Positions 20,328 to 28,464 of a stretch of 64,000 nucleotides of DNA are shown in pieces. Every line of letters starts with the position of its first letter. The first letter of the stretch is position 1. A model generated the notes under the pieces. That model did no database searches. It was given only the letters and a program-made list of their open reading frames with translations, and had not been told where the DNA came from. The DNA is from SZAS-79 sp964599095 (lineage in GTDB: Bacteria > Pseudomonadota > Gammaproteobacteria > Burkholderiales > SG8-39). The DNA lies in the NCBI GenBank assembly GCA_964599095.1, contig CAZREB010000006.1, forward strand, positions 230,278 to 294,277, in the 5' to 3' direction. The position numbers were made by a program, and so were the translations under genes.

Positions 20328-21821
20328 CTATTCGGCGAGCTCGCGTTCCATCAGCTCGCGCAGCTTGTAGCGCTGGATTTTCCCCGTAGCGGTGCGCGGC
20401 AGTTCCGCCACCGTGCGTATCCACTTGGGTCGCTTGTGCCGCGGCAAGGCGGACTCGCAGGCGCGCATCGCCGCGGCGATCGCGGCTTGCGGATCCGGCC
20501 CCGAGGTGACGAACAACGCGAGTCGCTCGAAGCCGTCGGCGTCGCTTACGCGAACGCATGCGGCCTCGGCAATCGATCCATCCGCAATTGCCGCTTCCTC
20601 GAGTTCACCCGGCTGTACCCATTGTCCGGCGATCTTGATGAACTCGTCGGATCGTCCCTGGTGCGAATAGAAGCCTTCGGCGTCGCGGACAAAGACGTCC
20701 TTGGTGCAGAACCAGCCGTCACGGAATTGCTCCCGCGTCGCCTCCGGCCGATTGGCATAGCCGGTAGCCAGCGCCGGATGGCGGACCCACAGCACGCCGC
20801 TCTCGCCGTCGCCGGCTTCCCTGCCCGATTCGTCCAGCAGTCGGGCCTCCACTCCTGCAAGAGGCAGTCCGGTGCGCGTGGCGTTCGACGTACCAGGCGG
20901 CGTCATCATCGAGACGCAAAATGTCTCCGACATGCCGTAAAGGGAAAGAATCTCGCGCCCCGTGGCCGCGCGCCACCGATCGAGCACCTGGGCGGGCAAT
21001 CGCTCGCCTGCCGCGACGAAATGGCGGACCGACGAAAACGGTTCGAGGGCCTGCCGCGAAAGTCCCAGGAGCCGCCGGTAGAAGGACGGGACCGAGAAAA
21101 AGGCGGCCGGTTTGTGGCGCGCCACCATTTCGGCTGCCTGTGTTGCCTCCACCGGGTCGGGCTGCAGGACGGAGGTAGCGCCCAACGCAAGCGGGCCGAG
21201 CAACCCGTGTTCCAGGCCATATGCGAAGAACAGCTTGGAGGTGGCAAGAACGGTATCGCCCTCTCCGATGCCCAGCACCTCGCGCATCGCGTTGCCCGCC
21301 GGAAGGACATCCTTGTGGCCATGCACGATGCCTTTTGGGCGGCCCGTCGTGCCGGACGAATAGAGCCAGAATGCCGGGTCGGTCGGCTGCATCTCGACCG
21401 GGACGGAAAGAGGGGGGACTTCCTGCGCGACTCTATGCCAGCCCGACAGTCCTACGGATTGCACGCCGGCGAAGGCGGACACGATGGGAACGAATTCGTC
21501 TTCGGACAGGAACAGACGGGCCGCGCTGTCCTCATGCATGTACTGGAGATCACCGGGAGGCAGCTTCGCATTCGCTGCGACCGCGACCAAGCCAGCGTAC
21601 AACGCACCGAGCCAGGCGGCCGCGAATTCGGGCGTGTCGCGCAGCAGGATCAGGACGCGGTCGCCAGGATTCGCACCCAGGGCGCGCCACGCCGAGCCGG
21701 CGCGCCGCACATTCAACCCCAGATCCCGGAAGCTGACGCGCGCTTCGCCGCACAGCAGCGCGATGCGCGTGCCATGCCTGGCGAGAGCCGCCTCCCCGAG
21801 CAGGTGTCCGGCTGCATTCAT
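20328..21821 (-). CDS. Benzoate-CoA ligase-like acyl-CoA synthetase
   Basis: 497 residues of the ANL (AMP-forming ligase) superfamily. It has the P-loop YSSGTTGRPKGIVH, the stretch SKLFFAYGLEHGLL typical of benzoate-CoA ligases, the motif GWFCTKDVF with the ribose-binding Asp, and PRTATGKIQRYKLRE near the C-terminus with the catalytic lysine. It should activate an aromatic acid as a CoA thioester using ATP. Starts are ATG 21821 or TTG 21827; the ATG is taken, though no strong ribosome site is visible for either. It is divergent from the ABC importer, and 60 nt separate it from the FAH gene downstream. Confidence 0.87.
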   Translation of the reverse strand: MNAAGHLLGEAALARHGTRIALLCGEARVSFRDLGLNVRRAGSAWRALGANPGDRVLILLRDTPEFAAAWLGALYAGLVAVAANAKLPPGDLQYMHEDSAARLFLSEDEFVPIVSAFAGVQSVGLSGWHRVAQEVPPLSVPVEMQPTDPAFWLYSSGTTGRPKGIVHGHKDVLPAGNAMREVLGIGEGDTVLATSKLFFAYGLEHGLLGPLALGATSVLQPDPVEATQAAEMVARHKPAAFFSVPSFYRRLLGLSRQALEPFSSVRHFVAAGERLPAQVLDRWRAATGREILSLYGMSETFCVSMMTPPGTSNATRTGLPLAGVEARLLDESGREAGDGESGVLWVRHPALATGYANRPEATREQFRDGWFCTKDVFVRDAEGFYSHQGRSDEFIKIAGQWVQPGELEEAAIADGSIAEAACVRVSDADGFERLALFVTSGPDPQAAIAAAMRACESALPRHKRPKWIRTVAELPRTATGKIQRYKLRELMERELAE

Positions 21822-21910
21822 AGTCAAGTATGCTAATCGATCTTTGATAGACTAAAGAGCTATGCCCGCCGGGGGATCCGGCAGGTCTTGCCATCGGAGG
21901 AGGAGAACCC
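21822..21910. promoter_or_regulatory. AT-rich divergent promoter region, CoA ligase / ABC importer
   Basis: The first 40 nt are markedly AT-rich in contrast to the surroundings, and TAGTC (21821-21825) and GACTA (21850-21854) form a short inverted pair around them. This probably holds both promoters and perhaps an operator. The livK-like gene has a strong GGAGGAGG ribosome site at its end. Confidence 0.4.
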
Positions 21911-23104
21911 ATGAGAATCACCGCTTCGTTCTGCGCGACGCTTGCCGCAGCCGCCCTGGCCTGCGCATTCCCGGCGGCCGCACAGACCGTAAAGATCGGT
22001 CTTATCAGCTCTTACAGCGGCCCCGGCGCCGCGCAAGGCGACCAGGTCGACAAGGGCGCAAAGCTTTACATGAAGCTCCACGCCGACAAGCTTCCGCCCG
22101 GCGTCAAGGTGGAATTGATTACACGCGACGACACTGGCGCCAACGGCGACGTCGCGAAGCGAATCGCCCAGGAATTGATCGTCCGCGACAAGGTGCAGAT
22201 CCTGACCGGCGTGGTCTGGACCCCGAACATGGCCGCCATTGCGCCGCTCACCGCGGAAGCCAAGGTCCCGTTCGTCAGTGCGAACGCGTCGGGGGCCAAG
22301 GTGGTCGGCATGTCGCCTTACATGACGCGCTTGTCGTTCACCCTTTGCCAGTCCGCCTACCCGCTCGGCCAGTGGGCCGCCAAGAAGTACAAGAAGGCCT
22401 ATTCCGCGGTAAGCGACTTTGCTCCCGGGCATGAAGCCGAAGGCTGTTTTGTCAAGGGCTTCAAGGAAGGCGGCGGGGAGGTGATCGGCACGGTGCGCAT
22501 TCCGCTCGCCAATCCGGACTTTGTGCCTTTCATGCAACGGATCAAGGATGCCAAGCCGGATGTGCTGTTCGCGTTCAATCCCGCCGGCAAGCAGGCCACG
22601 GCCATGATGAAAGCCTATGGCGATCTCGGCATGGACAAGGCAAACATCAAGTACCTCGGCACCGGCGATATCACCACCGACGAGGAACTGCAGGGCATGG
22701 GCGATGCGGCCCTCGGCGTCATTACGGTGCACCACTACTCCGCGGCGGCCGAGCGCCCGGCCAACAAGGCCTTCGTCGCGGCGTACAAGAAGGAATACGG
22801 AGCGGACCTCAACCCGGGCTTCATGGTCGTCGGGGCCTGGGATGCGATGGACGCGATCTACACCGCGATCCGCGCACAGGGCGGCAAGATCGACCCGGAC
22901 AAGACGATGGAAATTCTCAAGCATTACAAGAACGCCAACAGCCCCCGTGGCCCGGTGTCCATCGATCCGGAGACGCGTGACGTCATCAATCCCGAGTACC
23001 TGCGCGAAGTGCGCAAAGTCGGCGGAAAGCTTGCCAATGTGGAGCTCGAGACCATTACCAGCGCCATCAAGGATCCGCTGAAGGAATTCGAGAAGAAGAA
23101 GTAG
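21911..23104 (+). CDS. ABC transporter periplasmic binding protein, branched-chain amino acid / aromatic acid type
   Basis: 397 residues with a signal peptide (cleavage after FPAAAQ near residue 24) and the type I periplasmic binding fold of the LivK family: VKIGLISSYSGPGAAQGDQ at the start, VLFAFNPAGKQATAMM in the middle, and a lysine-rich end. It captures the substrate for the following LivHMGF-type permease and ATPases. Divergence from a benzoate-CoA-ligase-like gene suggests an aromatic acid ligand instead of leucine; this is inference from context. The strong ribosome site and a following terminator suggest that it is made in excess of the permease. Confidence 0.9.
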   Translation: MRITASFCATLAAAALACAFPAAAQTVKIGLISSYSGPGAAQGDQVDKGAKLYMKLHADKLPPGVKVELITRDDTGANGDVAKRIAQELIVRDKVQILTGVVWTPNMAAIAPLTAEAKVPFVSANASGAKVVGMSPYMTRLSFTLCQSAYPLGQWAAKKYKKAYSAVSDFAPGHEAEGCFVKGFKEGGGEVIGTVRIPLANPDFVPFMQRIKDAKPDVLFAFNPAGKQATAMMKAYGDLGMDKANIKYLGTGDITTDEELQGMGDAALGVITVHHYSAAAERPANKAFVAAYKKEYGADLNPGFMVVGAWDAMDAIYTAIRAQGGKIDPDKTMEILKHYKNANSPRGPVSIDPETRDVINPEYLREVRKVGGKLANVELETITSAIKDPLKEFEKKK

Positions 23105-23114
23105 CCGCTGCAGG

Positions 23115-23148
23115 CCCCCGTGCACGCAAGGGCGCGGGGGATTTTTTT
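23115..23148 (+). terminator. Intrinsic terminator-like hairpin between binding protein and permease genes
   Basis: CCCCCGTGC (23115-23123) pairs with GGCGCGGGGG (23131-23140; eight Watson-Crick pairs and one G-T), followed by ATTTTTTT. It stands 12 nt after the binding-protein stop and 22 nt before the permease start, so it probably lets only part of the transcripts continue. Confidence 0.75.
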
Positions 23149-23169
23149 GCCCGGGACGCCGATGCCCGT

Positions 23170-24045
23170 ATGGAAGCCTTTCTCTCATCCCTCGTCAGCG
23201 TAGCGTTCCACGGGATTGCGTACGGGATGATCCTTTACGTGATTTCGGTCGGGCTGTCGGTCACGATGGGCCTGATGGGATTCACGAATCTGGCCCATGG
23301 CGTGTTCGCCATGGCCGGGGGCTACATCCTGTGCTCCAGCCTTGCCCGTTTTCACCTGCCGTTCGCACTCGCGCTTACGCTATCTTTTGTCCTCGTTGCG
23401 GTGGTGAGCGTACTGCTCGAGAGACTGCTGTATTCGCGCCTCTATGGCGCATCCGAACTCGAGCAGGTCCTTTTCACGATCGGCCTGATCTTCATGTCGG
23501 TCGCGGTGGCGCGCCTTGTCTTCGGCACGCTCCAGCAGCCGGTTGTCCTGCCCGATTCCCTCAAGGGCCCGCTGACTTTCCTCGGCCGGGAATTCCCGAT
23601 CTACAGGGTGTTCCTGATCGTCTTCAGCGCCGCCATGATCGTGGGCCTTTGGCTGGGCGTAGAACGCACGCTTTGGGGCGCGATGGTGCGCGCGGCCGTC
23701 GATAATCGCGCCATGGCTCAGGCGATAGGGATCAACACCAGGCTGCTCTTCACGATCACATTCGCCGTGGGCAGCGGCCTGGCCGGACTGGGCGGTGCGC
23801 TCGGTGCCGAAATCGTCGCCATCCAACCGACCTATCCGTTCGAGCAGCTGGTCTACTTCCTGATCGTGGTCTCGGTCGGCGGCCTGGGCAGCCTGCGCGG
23901 CCCGTTCGTCGCGGCACTGCTGATCGGCATCACGGATACGGCCTGCAAGTACTGGCTGCCGCAGTTCGGCGCGTTCTTCATTTACGCGGCGACGATAGGC
24001 TTGCTACTCTGGCGCCCGGCCGGCCTGTTTGGAAAAAGGGCATGA
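23170..24045 (+). CDS. livH: ABC transporter permease, LivH type
   Basis: 291 residues, about eight membrane helices. Family features are GLSVTMGLMGFTNLAHGVFAMAGGY near the start and the cytoplasmic coupling stretch RAAVDNRAMAQAIGINT, followed by GLGGALGAEIVAIQP. It forms the membrane channel with the LivM-type protein. Its last four bases overlap the next start (ATGA). Confidence 0.92.
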   Translation: MEAFLSSLVSVAFHGIAYGMILYVISVGLSVTMGLMGFTNLAHGVFAMAGGYILCSSLARFHLPFALALTLSFVLVAVVSVLLERLLYSRLYGASELEQVLFTIGLIFMSVAVARLVFGTLQQPVVLPDSLKGPLTFLGREFPIYRVFLIVFSAAMIVGLWLGVERTLWGAMVRAAVDNRAMAQAIGINTRLLFTITFAVGSGLAGLGGALGAEIVAIQPTYPFEQLVYFLIVVSVGGLGSLRGPFVAALLIGITDTACKYWLPQFGAFFIYAATIGLLLWRPAGLFGKRA

Positions 24046-25016
24046 ACCATCCCGTAGGCTATGGCGCGGATGCGCGAGTGCGCTGGACGGAATGGTTGCC
24101 TTGGGTTGCGGCCATCGTGGCGTTCTTCTTGCTGCCCGACTACCTGTCGCTCGGCGCTCGGGTGCTGACTTACATCCTGTTCGCACTGTCCCTCGACCTG
24201 ATCCTGGGCTATGCAGGAATCGTCACCCTCGGGCATGCGGCGTTCTTCGGGACGGGTGCCTATGTGACCGGCATCCTCGCGGCCAAACTGGGTGTCACCG
24301 ACCCGGTGCTCCAGCTGTTGGCCAGCATTGCCGCAGCCGGGCTGCTCGGATTGGCGACCGGCGCAGTGGTCTTGCGCACTCACGGTCTCGCGCAACTCAT
24401 GCTGACGCTTGCGGTGGCAGCGGTGTGCCTCGAGATTGCCAACAAGGCCACCCCGCTCACCGGCGGCGCCGACGGCCTCTCCGGGGTCTCGGTGGCCGCC
24501 ATCTTCGGCCAGTTCAAGTTCGACATGTATGGCCGGACCGCCTACCTGTGGTGCCTCGCGCTTGTGTTCGCCGGCTGGTTGCTGATCCGCCGGCTGATCC
24601 ATTCGCCGTTCGGCGCGTCATTGACAGGGATCCGCGAGAACAGCGTGCGGATGCATTCGATAGGCGCGCCGGTGTACACGCGGCTGCTTACGGTCTACAC
24701 GCTCTCGGCGGCGATCGCAGGCGTCGCGGGCGCGCTCCTCACCCAGACGAACCAGTTCGTTGGCCTGAACGTGCTGGGGTTCGAACCCTCGGGCGAGATC
24801 CTCGTCATGCTGATCCTCGGCGGCGTCGGGCGGTTGTACGGCGCCTTCGTGGGGCCGCTCGTCTACCTGATCGCGCAGGATTACCTTGCGAGGCAATTCC
24901 CGGAATACTGGTACTTCGGCATCGGCCTCATCCTCGTACTGACGGTATTGTTTGCGCGTGGCGGCATCCTCGGCATCTCCGACGCCCTCATCGCCCGGGC
25001 GAGGAACAAGGCATGA
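24042..25016 (+). CDS. livM: ABC transporter permease, LivM type
   Basis: 324 residues, nine or ten membrane helices. The LivM pattern LDLILGYAGIVTLGHAAFFGTGAYV is followed by the coupling helix LTGIRENSVRMHSIG and FVGLNVLGFEPSGEILVMLILGGVG. It overlaps livH at its start and livG at its end (ATGA in both cases), so the four downstream genes are tightly coupled. Confidence 0.92.
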   Translation: MNHPVGYGADARVRWTEWLPWVAAIVAFFLLPDYLSLGARVLTYILFALSLDLILGYAGIVTLGHAAFFGTGAYVTGILAAKLGVTDPVLQLLASIAAAGLLGLATGAVVLRTHGLAQLMLTLAVAAVCLEIANKATPLTGGADGLSGVSVAAIFGQFKFDMYGRTAYLWCLALVFAGWLLIRRLIHSPFGASLTGIRENSVRMHSIGAPVYTRLLTVYTLSAAIAGVAGALLTQTNQFVGLNVLGFEPSGEILVMLILGGVGRLYGAFVGPLVYLIAQDYLARQFPEYWYFGIGLILVLTVLFARGGILGISDALIARARNKA

Positions 25017-25762
25017 GCGCCGTGCTCGAGACGCGCGACCTGTGCAAGCGCTTTGGCGCGCTCACGGTCGCCGAGAACATCAATTTCCGGCTGGATGCGG
25101 GGGCCCGGCATGCGCTGATCGGGCCGAACGGCGCGGGCAAGACAACGTTCGTCAACTTGCTGACCGGCCTGCTCGCGCCCTCCTCGGGACAGGTCGTGCT
25201 TGCCGGCGAGGACGTGACGCTCCTGACACAGTCCGGTCGCGTCAAACGCGGGCTCGGCCGCACGTTCCAGATAAACACCCTGTTCCGCGAGATGAGCGTG
25301 CTCGACAACGTCGCGCTCGGCATTGCCGAAAGGCTCGGACTTTCCGGCAAGCTCTGGCGGCCTGCCGGCTCGCACCGCGTGGTTCGCGATGAAGCCATGA
25401 ACTTGCTCGGCTCGCTTGGGCTCGCCGACGAAGCCGGGCGTCGCGTGCTCGATCTGCCCTATGGAAAGCAGCGCCTGGTCGAAATCGCCATCGCGCTCGG
25501 GCTGAGACCAAAGGTGCTGTTGCTCGACGAGCCCGCGGCCGGCGTGCCTTCGCTCGAATCCGAGCGGATCCTGCAGGCGCTCGACGGCCTTCCCAAGGAA
25601 ATTGCGATCCTGATCATCGAACACGACATGGACCTGGTGTTCCGTTTTGCCGATCGCATCACCGTGCTGGTGCAGGGCGAGGTGCTTTGCCAGGGCGCGC
25701 CCGACGAAATCGCCAACGACGCCCGAGTGCAGCGCGTGTACCTGGGGGAGAGGCATGCCTGA
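25013..25762 (+). CDS. livG: ABC transporter ATP-binding protein, LivG type
   Basis: 249 residues. Walker A GPNGAGKTT, the LivG-specific stretch GRTFQINTLFREMSVLDNV, and Walker B VLLLDEPAAGVPSLE followed by IEHDMDLVFRFADRI. The signature region reads DLPYGKQRLVEIA instead of LSGGQ, which is usual for this subfamily. The ATG at 25013 overlaps the livM stop; the long upstream extension of the frame is a shadow inside livM. Confidence 0.93.
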   Translation: MSAVLETRDLCKRFGALTVAENINFRLDAGARHALIGPNGAGKTTFVNLLTGLLAPSSGQVVLAGEDVTLLTQSGRVKRGLGRTFQINTLFREMSVLDNVALGIAERLGLSGKLWRPAGSHRVVRDEAMNLLGSLGLADEAGRRVLDLPYGKQRLVEIAIALGLRPKVLLLDEPAAGVPSLESERILQALDGLPKEIAILIIEHDMDLVFRFADRITVLVQGEVLCQGAPDEIANDARVQRVYLGERHA

Positions 25763-26456
25763 AGCGCTCAAGCTTGCCGGCGTGCGCGCCGGCTACGGCG
25801 CCACGGTTGTGCTGGAGGACGTCGATTTCGCTCTTGCGGAGCGGGGCTCGCTTGCCGTCCTTGGCCGCAACGGCGTCGGCAAGACCACGCTGCTCGCCTC
25901 GATCATGGGTCTCACGACCTTCCACTCGGGACGGATCGAATACGCCGGCAAACCGATCGAGCGGCTGCCGGTTCATGAGCGCTCGCGTCTTGGCATCGGA
26001 TACGTGCCGCAAACGCGCGACATCTTTCCATCGCTTTCGGTCGAGGAGAACCTCCTGGTGGCCGCGCGCGCCGGACGCTGGTCGCGCGAGCGGGTCTACG
26101 ACCTTTTCCCGCGCCTGGCCGAACGACGCTCGCACATGGGGAACCAGATCTCCGGCGGTGAGCAACAGATGCTGGCGATGGGCCGGGCGCTGATGGGTGA
26201 CCCGGCCCTCCTCCTCCTCGACGAGCCGCTGGAAGGACTTGCACCGATCATCGTGGATGCGTTGCTGGCCGCCATCCGGCGGCTTACTCGCGAGGAATCA
26301 ATGGCGGTAGTGCTCGTCGAGCAATCGGCCAGGCTCGCGCTCGAAATGACGGATGAGGTGCTGGTCCTCAACCGCGGCCGCATCGCGTTCCGCGGGGCCA
26401 GTTCGATGTTGCTCGACGACCCGGACAAGCTCGGCGCCCTGATCGTCGCCGGCTGA
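25755..26456 (+). CDS. livF: ABC transporter ATP-binding protein, LivF type
   Basis: 233 residues. Walker A GRNGVGKTTLL, LivF region GIGYVPQTRDIFPSLSVEENL, signature ISGGEQQMLAMGRAL, Walker B LLLLDEPLEGLAPII, and the closing VLVEQSARLALEMTDEVLVLNRG. It overlaps livG by 8 nt and is the last gene of the importer operon. A GC-rich hairpin follows within 50 nt. Confidence 0.93.
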   Translation: MPEALKLAGVRAGYGATVVLEDVDFALAERGSLAVLGRNGVGKTTLLASIMGLTTFHSGRIEYAGKPIERLPVHERSRLGIGYVPQTRDIFPSLSVEENLLVAARAGRWSRERVYDLFPRLAERRSHMGNQISGGEQQMLAMGRALMGDPALLLLDEPLEGLAPIIVDALLAAIRRLTREESMAVVLVEQSARLALEMTDEVLVLNRGRIAFRGASSMLLDDPDKLGALIVAG

Positions 26457-26470
26457 AGATGCGCCCAGAA

Positions 26471-26497
26471 AAGAAAAGGGCGCCCGAGTGGGCGCCC
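26471..26497 (-). terminator. Terminator of the porin-glnK-amtB unit, possibly bidirectional
   Basis: GGGCGCCC is repeated (26478-26485 and 26490-26497) around a four-base loop; each arm is self-complementary, so the pair makes a strong hairpin. On the minus strand it is followed by TTTTCTTTTC, suiting the amtB transcript that ends at 26568. On the plus strand the tail is only weakly T-rich. Confidence 0.7.
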
Positions 26498-26567
26498 GAA
26501 TTTCCAGGGGGAGGACCCAGGAAACCCTGCCGGGCGCCGCGATGAACATGCGGCGCCCGTCTTGCTC

Positions 26568-28085
26568 TTACATCCGATATGCGCCTTCGCCGTGCGACGA
26601 GACGTCGAGGCCTTCGCGCTCTTCTTCTTCGGTGACTCGCAGGCCAATGGTCAGGTCGACCAGCTTGAAGGCGATGAATGCCACGACCCCCGACCAGATC
26701 AGCGTCGTCAGGCAGCCCGTCGCCTGGGTGACCACCTGGTCCCAGATCGAGTAGCTTTCACCGGTCTTGTTTGCGACGTAGTCGTAGATCCCCACGCCAC
26801 CCAGTGAAGGCGCGGCGAATACGCCGGTGAGGATTGCACCAGTGGCCCCGCCGACACCGTGGACTCCGAATACGTCGAGTGAATCGTCCGCGCCCAGCAA
26901 GCGCTTGAGCCCGTTCACGCCCCAGTAGCAGACCAAGCCGGCGATCGCGCCGATCACCAGGGCGCCCATCGTGCCTACGAACCCGCAAGCCGGCGTGATG
27001 GCGACCAAGCCGGCCACTGCGCCGGAAACGGCGCCGAGCATCGAGGCCTTGCCCTTGCCGAACGATTCGATCAGCGACCAGGCGAGCGTCGCCGCCGCCG
27101 TGGCCACCAGCGTGTTCAGGAAGGCCATGGCCGTCGTCCCGTTCGCTTCCAGGTTGGACCCGGCATTGAACCCGAACCAGCCCACCCACAGCAGGCACGC
27201 GCCGATCATCGTGACGGGAAGGTTGTGCGGCGCCATCGACTCCTTGCCGTAGCCGACGCGCTTGCCGATCACGTAAGCGCCGACGAGACCGGCGATGCCG
27301 GCATTCAGGTGCACGACCGTGCCGCCGGCGAAGTCGAGCGCGCCCTTGGCCCACAGCCATCCGGCCGCAGCCGTCACGGTTTCGAGCGTCTTGGCATCCG
27401 TGATCGCGTCCGGGCCGTCCCAGTACCAGACCATGTGCGCGATCGGCAGGTACGCGAACGTGAACCAGAGCACGAGGAACACGAGTACCGCCGAGAATTT
27501 CACTCGCTCGGCGAATGCGCCGACGATCAGCGCCGGAGTGATGGCCGCGAACGTGAGCTGGAAGGCCACGAACGCAAGCTCCGGAATCACGACGCCCTTC
27601 GAGAACGTTGCAGCGACTGCGTCGGCATTGACCCCAGATAGAAACATCTTCGAGAAGCCGCCGAAGAACGCATTTCCGCCGCTGAAAGCCACCGAATAGC
27701 CGTAAATCACCCACAGCACGGCGATCAGGCAGAAACACACGAAGACTTGCATCAGCACAGACAAAACGTTCTTCGAGCGCACCATGCCGGCGTAGAAGAG
27801 GGCGAGGCCTGGAATCGTCATCAGGATCACGAGCGCGGTCGCGACAAGCATCCACGCGGTGTCGCCCTTGTCGACTTTCGGTTTCGGGGCCTCCGCCGGT
27901 TTGGCGGCCGCTGCCGCGGGAGCCGCGGCCGGTTTGGCGGTGTCCGCCGGTTTCGCCGCCTCGGCAGGCGCGGCGGCGGCCGGCTTGGCGTCCGCTGCCG
28001 GCGCTGCAGCCTTGTCCTGTGCGAGCGCATTACCCCCAAGGGCGAGGCCGGCCGCCAGCGCGAGATACGCAAATAGTTTCTTCAT
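26568..28085 (-). CDS. amtB: Ammonium transporter AmtB with long low-complexity N-terminal linker
   Basis: 505 residues. After a signal peptide (MKKLFAYLALAAGLALGG) comes an Ala/Pro/Lys linker of about 50 residues, then the 11-helix Amt core beginning DTAWMLVATALVILMTIPGLALFYAG. The ammonium channel motifs WKGALDFAGGTVVHLNAG-like and GVHGVGGATGAILTG are present, the latter holding a pore histidine. The cytoplasmic tail is short and acidic. The start at 28085 is favoured over the ATG at 28091 because GGGAGA lies 6 nt before it. It follows glnK by 10 nt; GlnK is expected to block the channel when nitrogen is plentiful. Confidence 0.95.
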   Translation of the reverse strand: MKKLFAYLALAAGLALGGNALAQDKAAAPAADAKPAAAAPAEAAKPADTAKPAAAPAAAAAKPAEAPKPKVDKGDTAWMLVATALVILMTIPGLALFYAGMVRSKNVLSVLMQVFVCFCLIAVLWVIYGYSVAFSGGNAFFGGFSKMFLSGVNADAVAATFSKGVVIPELAFVAFQLTFAAITPALIVGAFAERVKFSAVLVFLVLWFTFAYLPIAHMVWYWDGPDAITDAKTLETVTAAAGWLWAKGALDFAGGTVVHLNAGIAGLVGAYVIGKRVGYGKESMAPHNLPVTMIGACLLWVGWFGFNAGSNLEANGTTAMAFLNTLVATAAATLAWSLIESFGKGKASMLGAVSGAVAGLVAITPACGFVGTMGALVIGAIAGLVCYWGVNGLKRLLGADDSLDVFGVHGVGGATGAILTGVFAAPSLGGVGIYDYVANKTGESYSIWDQVVTQATGCLTTLIWSGVVAFIAFKLVDLTIGLRVTEEEEREGLDVSSHGEGAYRM

Positions 28086-28095
28086 TCCCATCTCC

Positions 28096-28434
28096 CTATA
28101 GCGCGTCCGCATCGGTTTCGCCGGTGCGGATGCGGATGACCTTCTCCAGATCGAACACGAAGATCTTGCCATCGCCGATCTTGCCGGTATTGGCCGATTT
28201 CTCGATGGCTTCGATCACCTGGTCGAGCATCTCGGACTTGATTGCCACTTCGATCTTCACCTTGGGCAGGAAATCGACGACATATTCGGCGCCCCGATAC
28301 AGCTCGGTGTGGCCCTTCTGCCGGCCGAAGCCCTTGACTTCGGTGACCGTGATTCCCTGGACGCCGATCGCCGAGAGCGCCTCGCGGACCTCGTCGAGCT
28401 TGAACGGCTTGATGATTGCTGTGACCTGTTTCAT
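28096..28434 (-). CDS. glnK: PII nitrogen regulatory protein GlnK
   Basis: 112 residues, the exact PII length. The T-loop has the uridylylation site Tyr51 (YRGAEYVVDFLPK), and the C-terminal signature TGKIGDGKIFVFDLEKVIRIRTGE (B/C loops, ATP and 2-oxoglutarate binding) is complete. It senses 2-oxoglutarate and ATP/ADP and controls AmtB directly. It lies between the porin and amtB genes, 30 nt and 10 nt away respectively, in one transcription unit. Confidence 0.98.
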   Translation of the reverse strand: MKQVTAIIKPFKLDEVREALSAIGVQGITVTEVKGFGRQKGHTELYRGAEYVVDFLPKVKIEVAIKSEMLDQVIEAIEKSANTGKIGDGKIFVFDLEKVIRIRTGETDADAL

Positions 28435-28464
28435 GGTTTCCCCTTGTGCGTCATCGTGCCGGGA

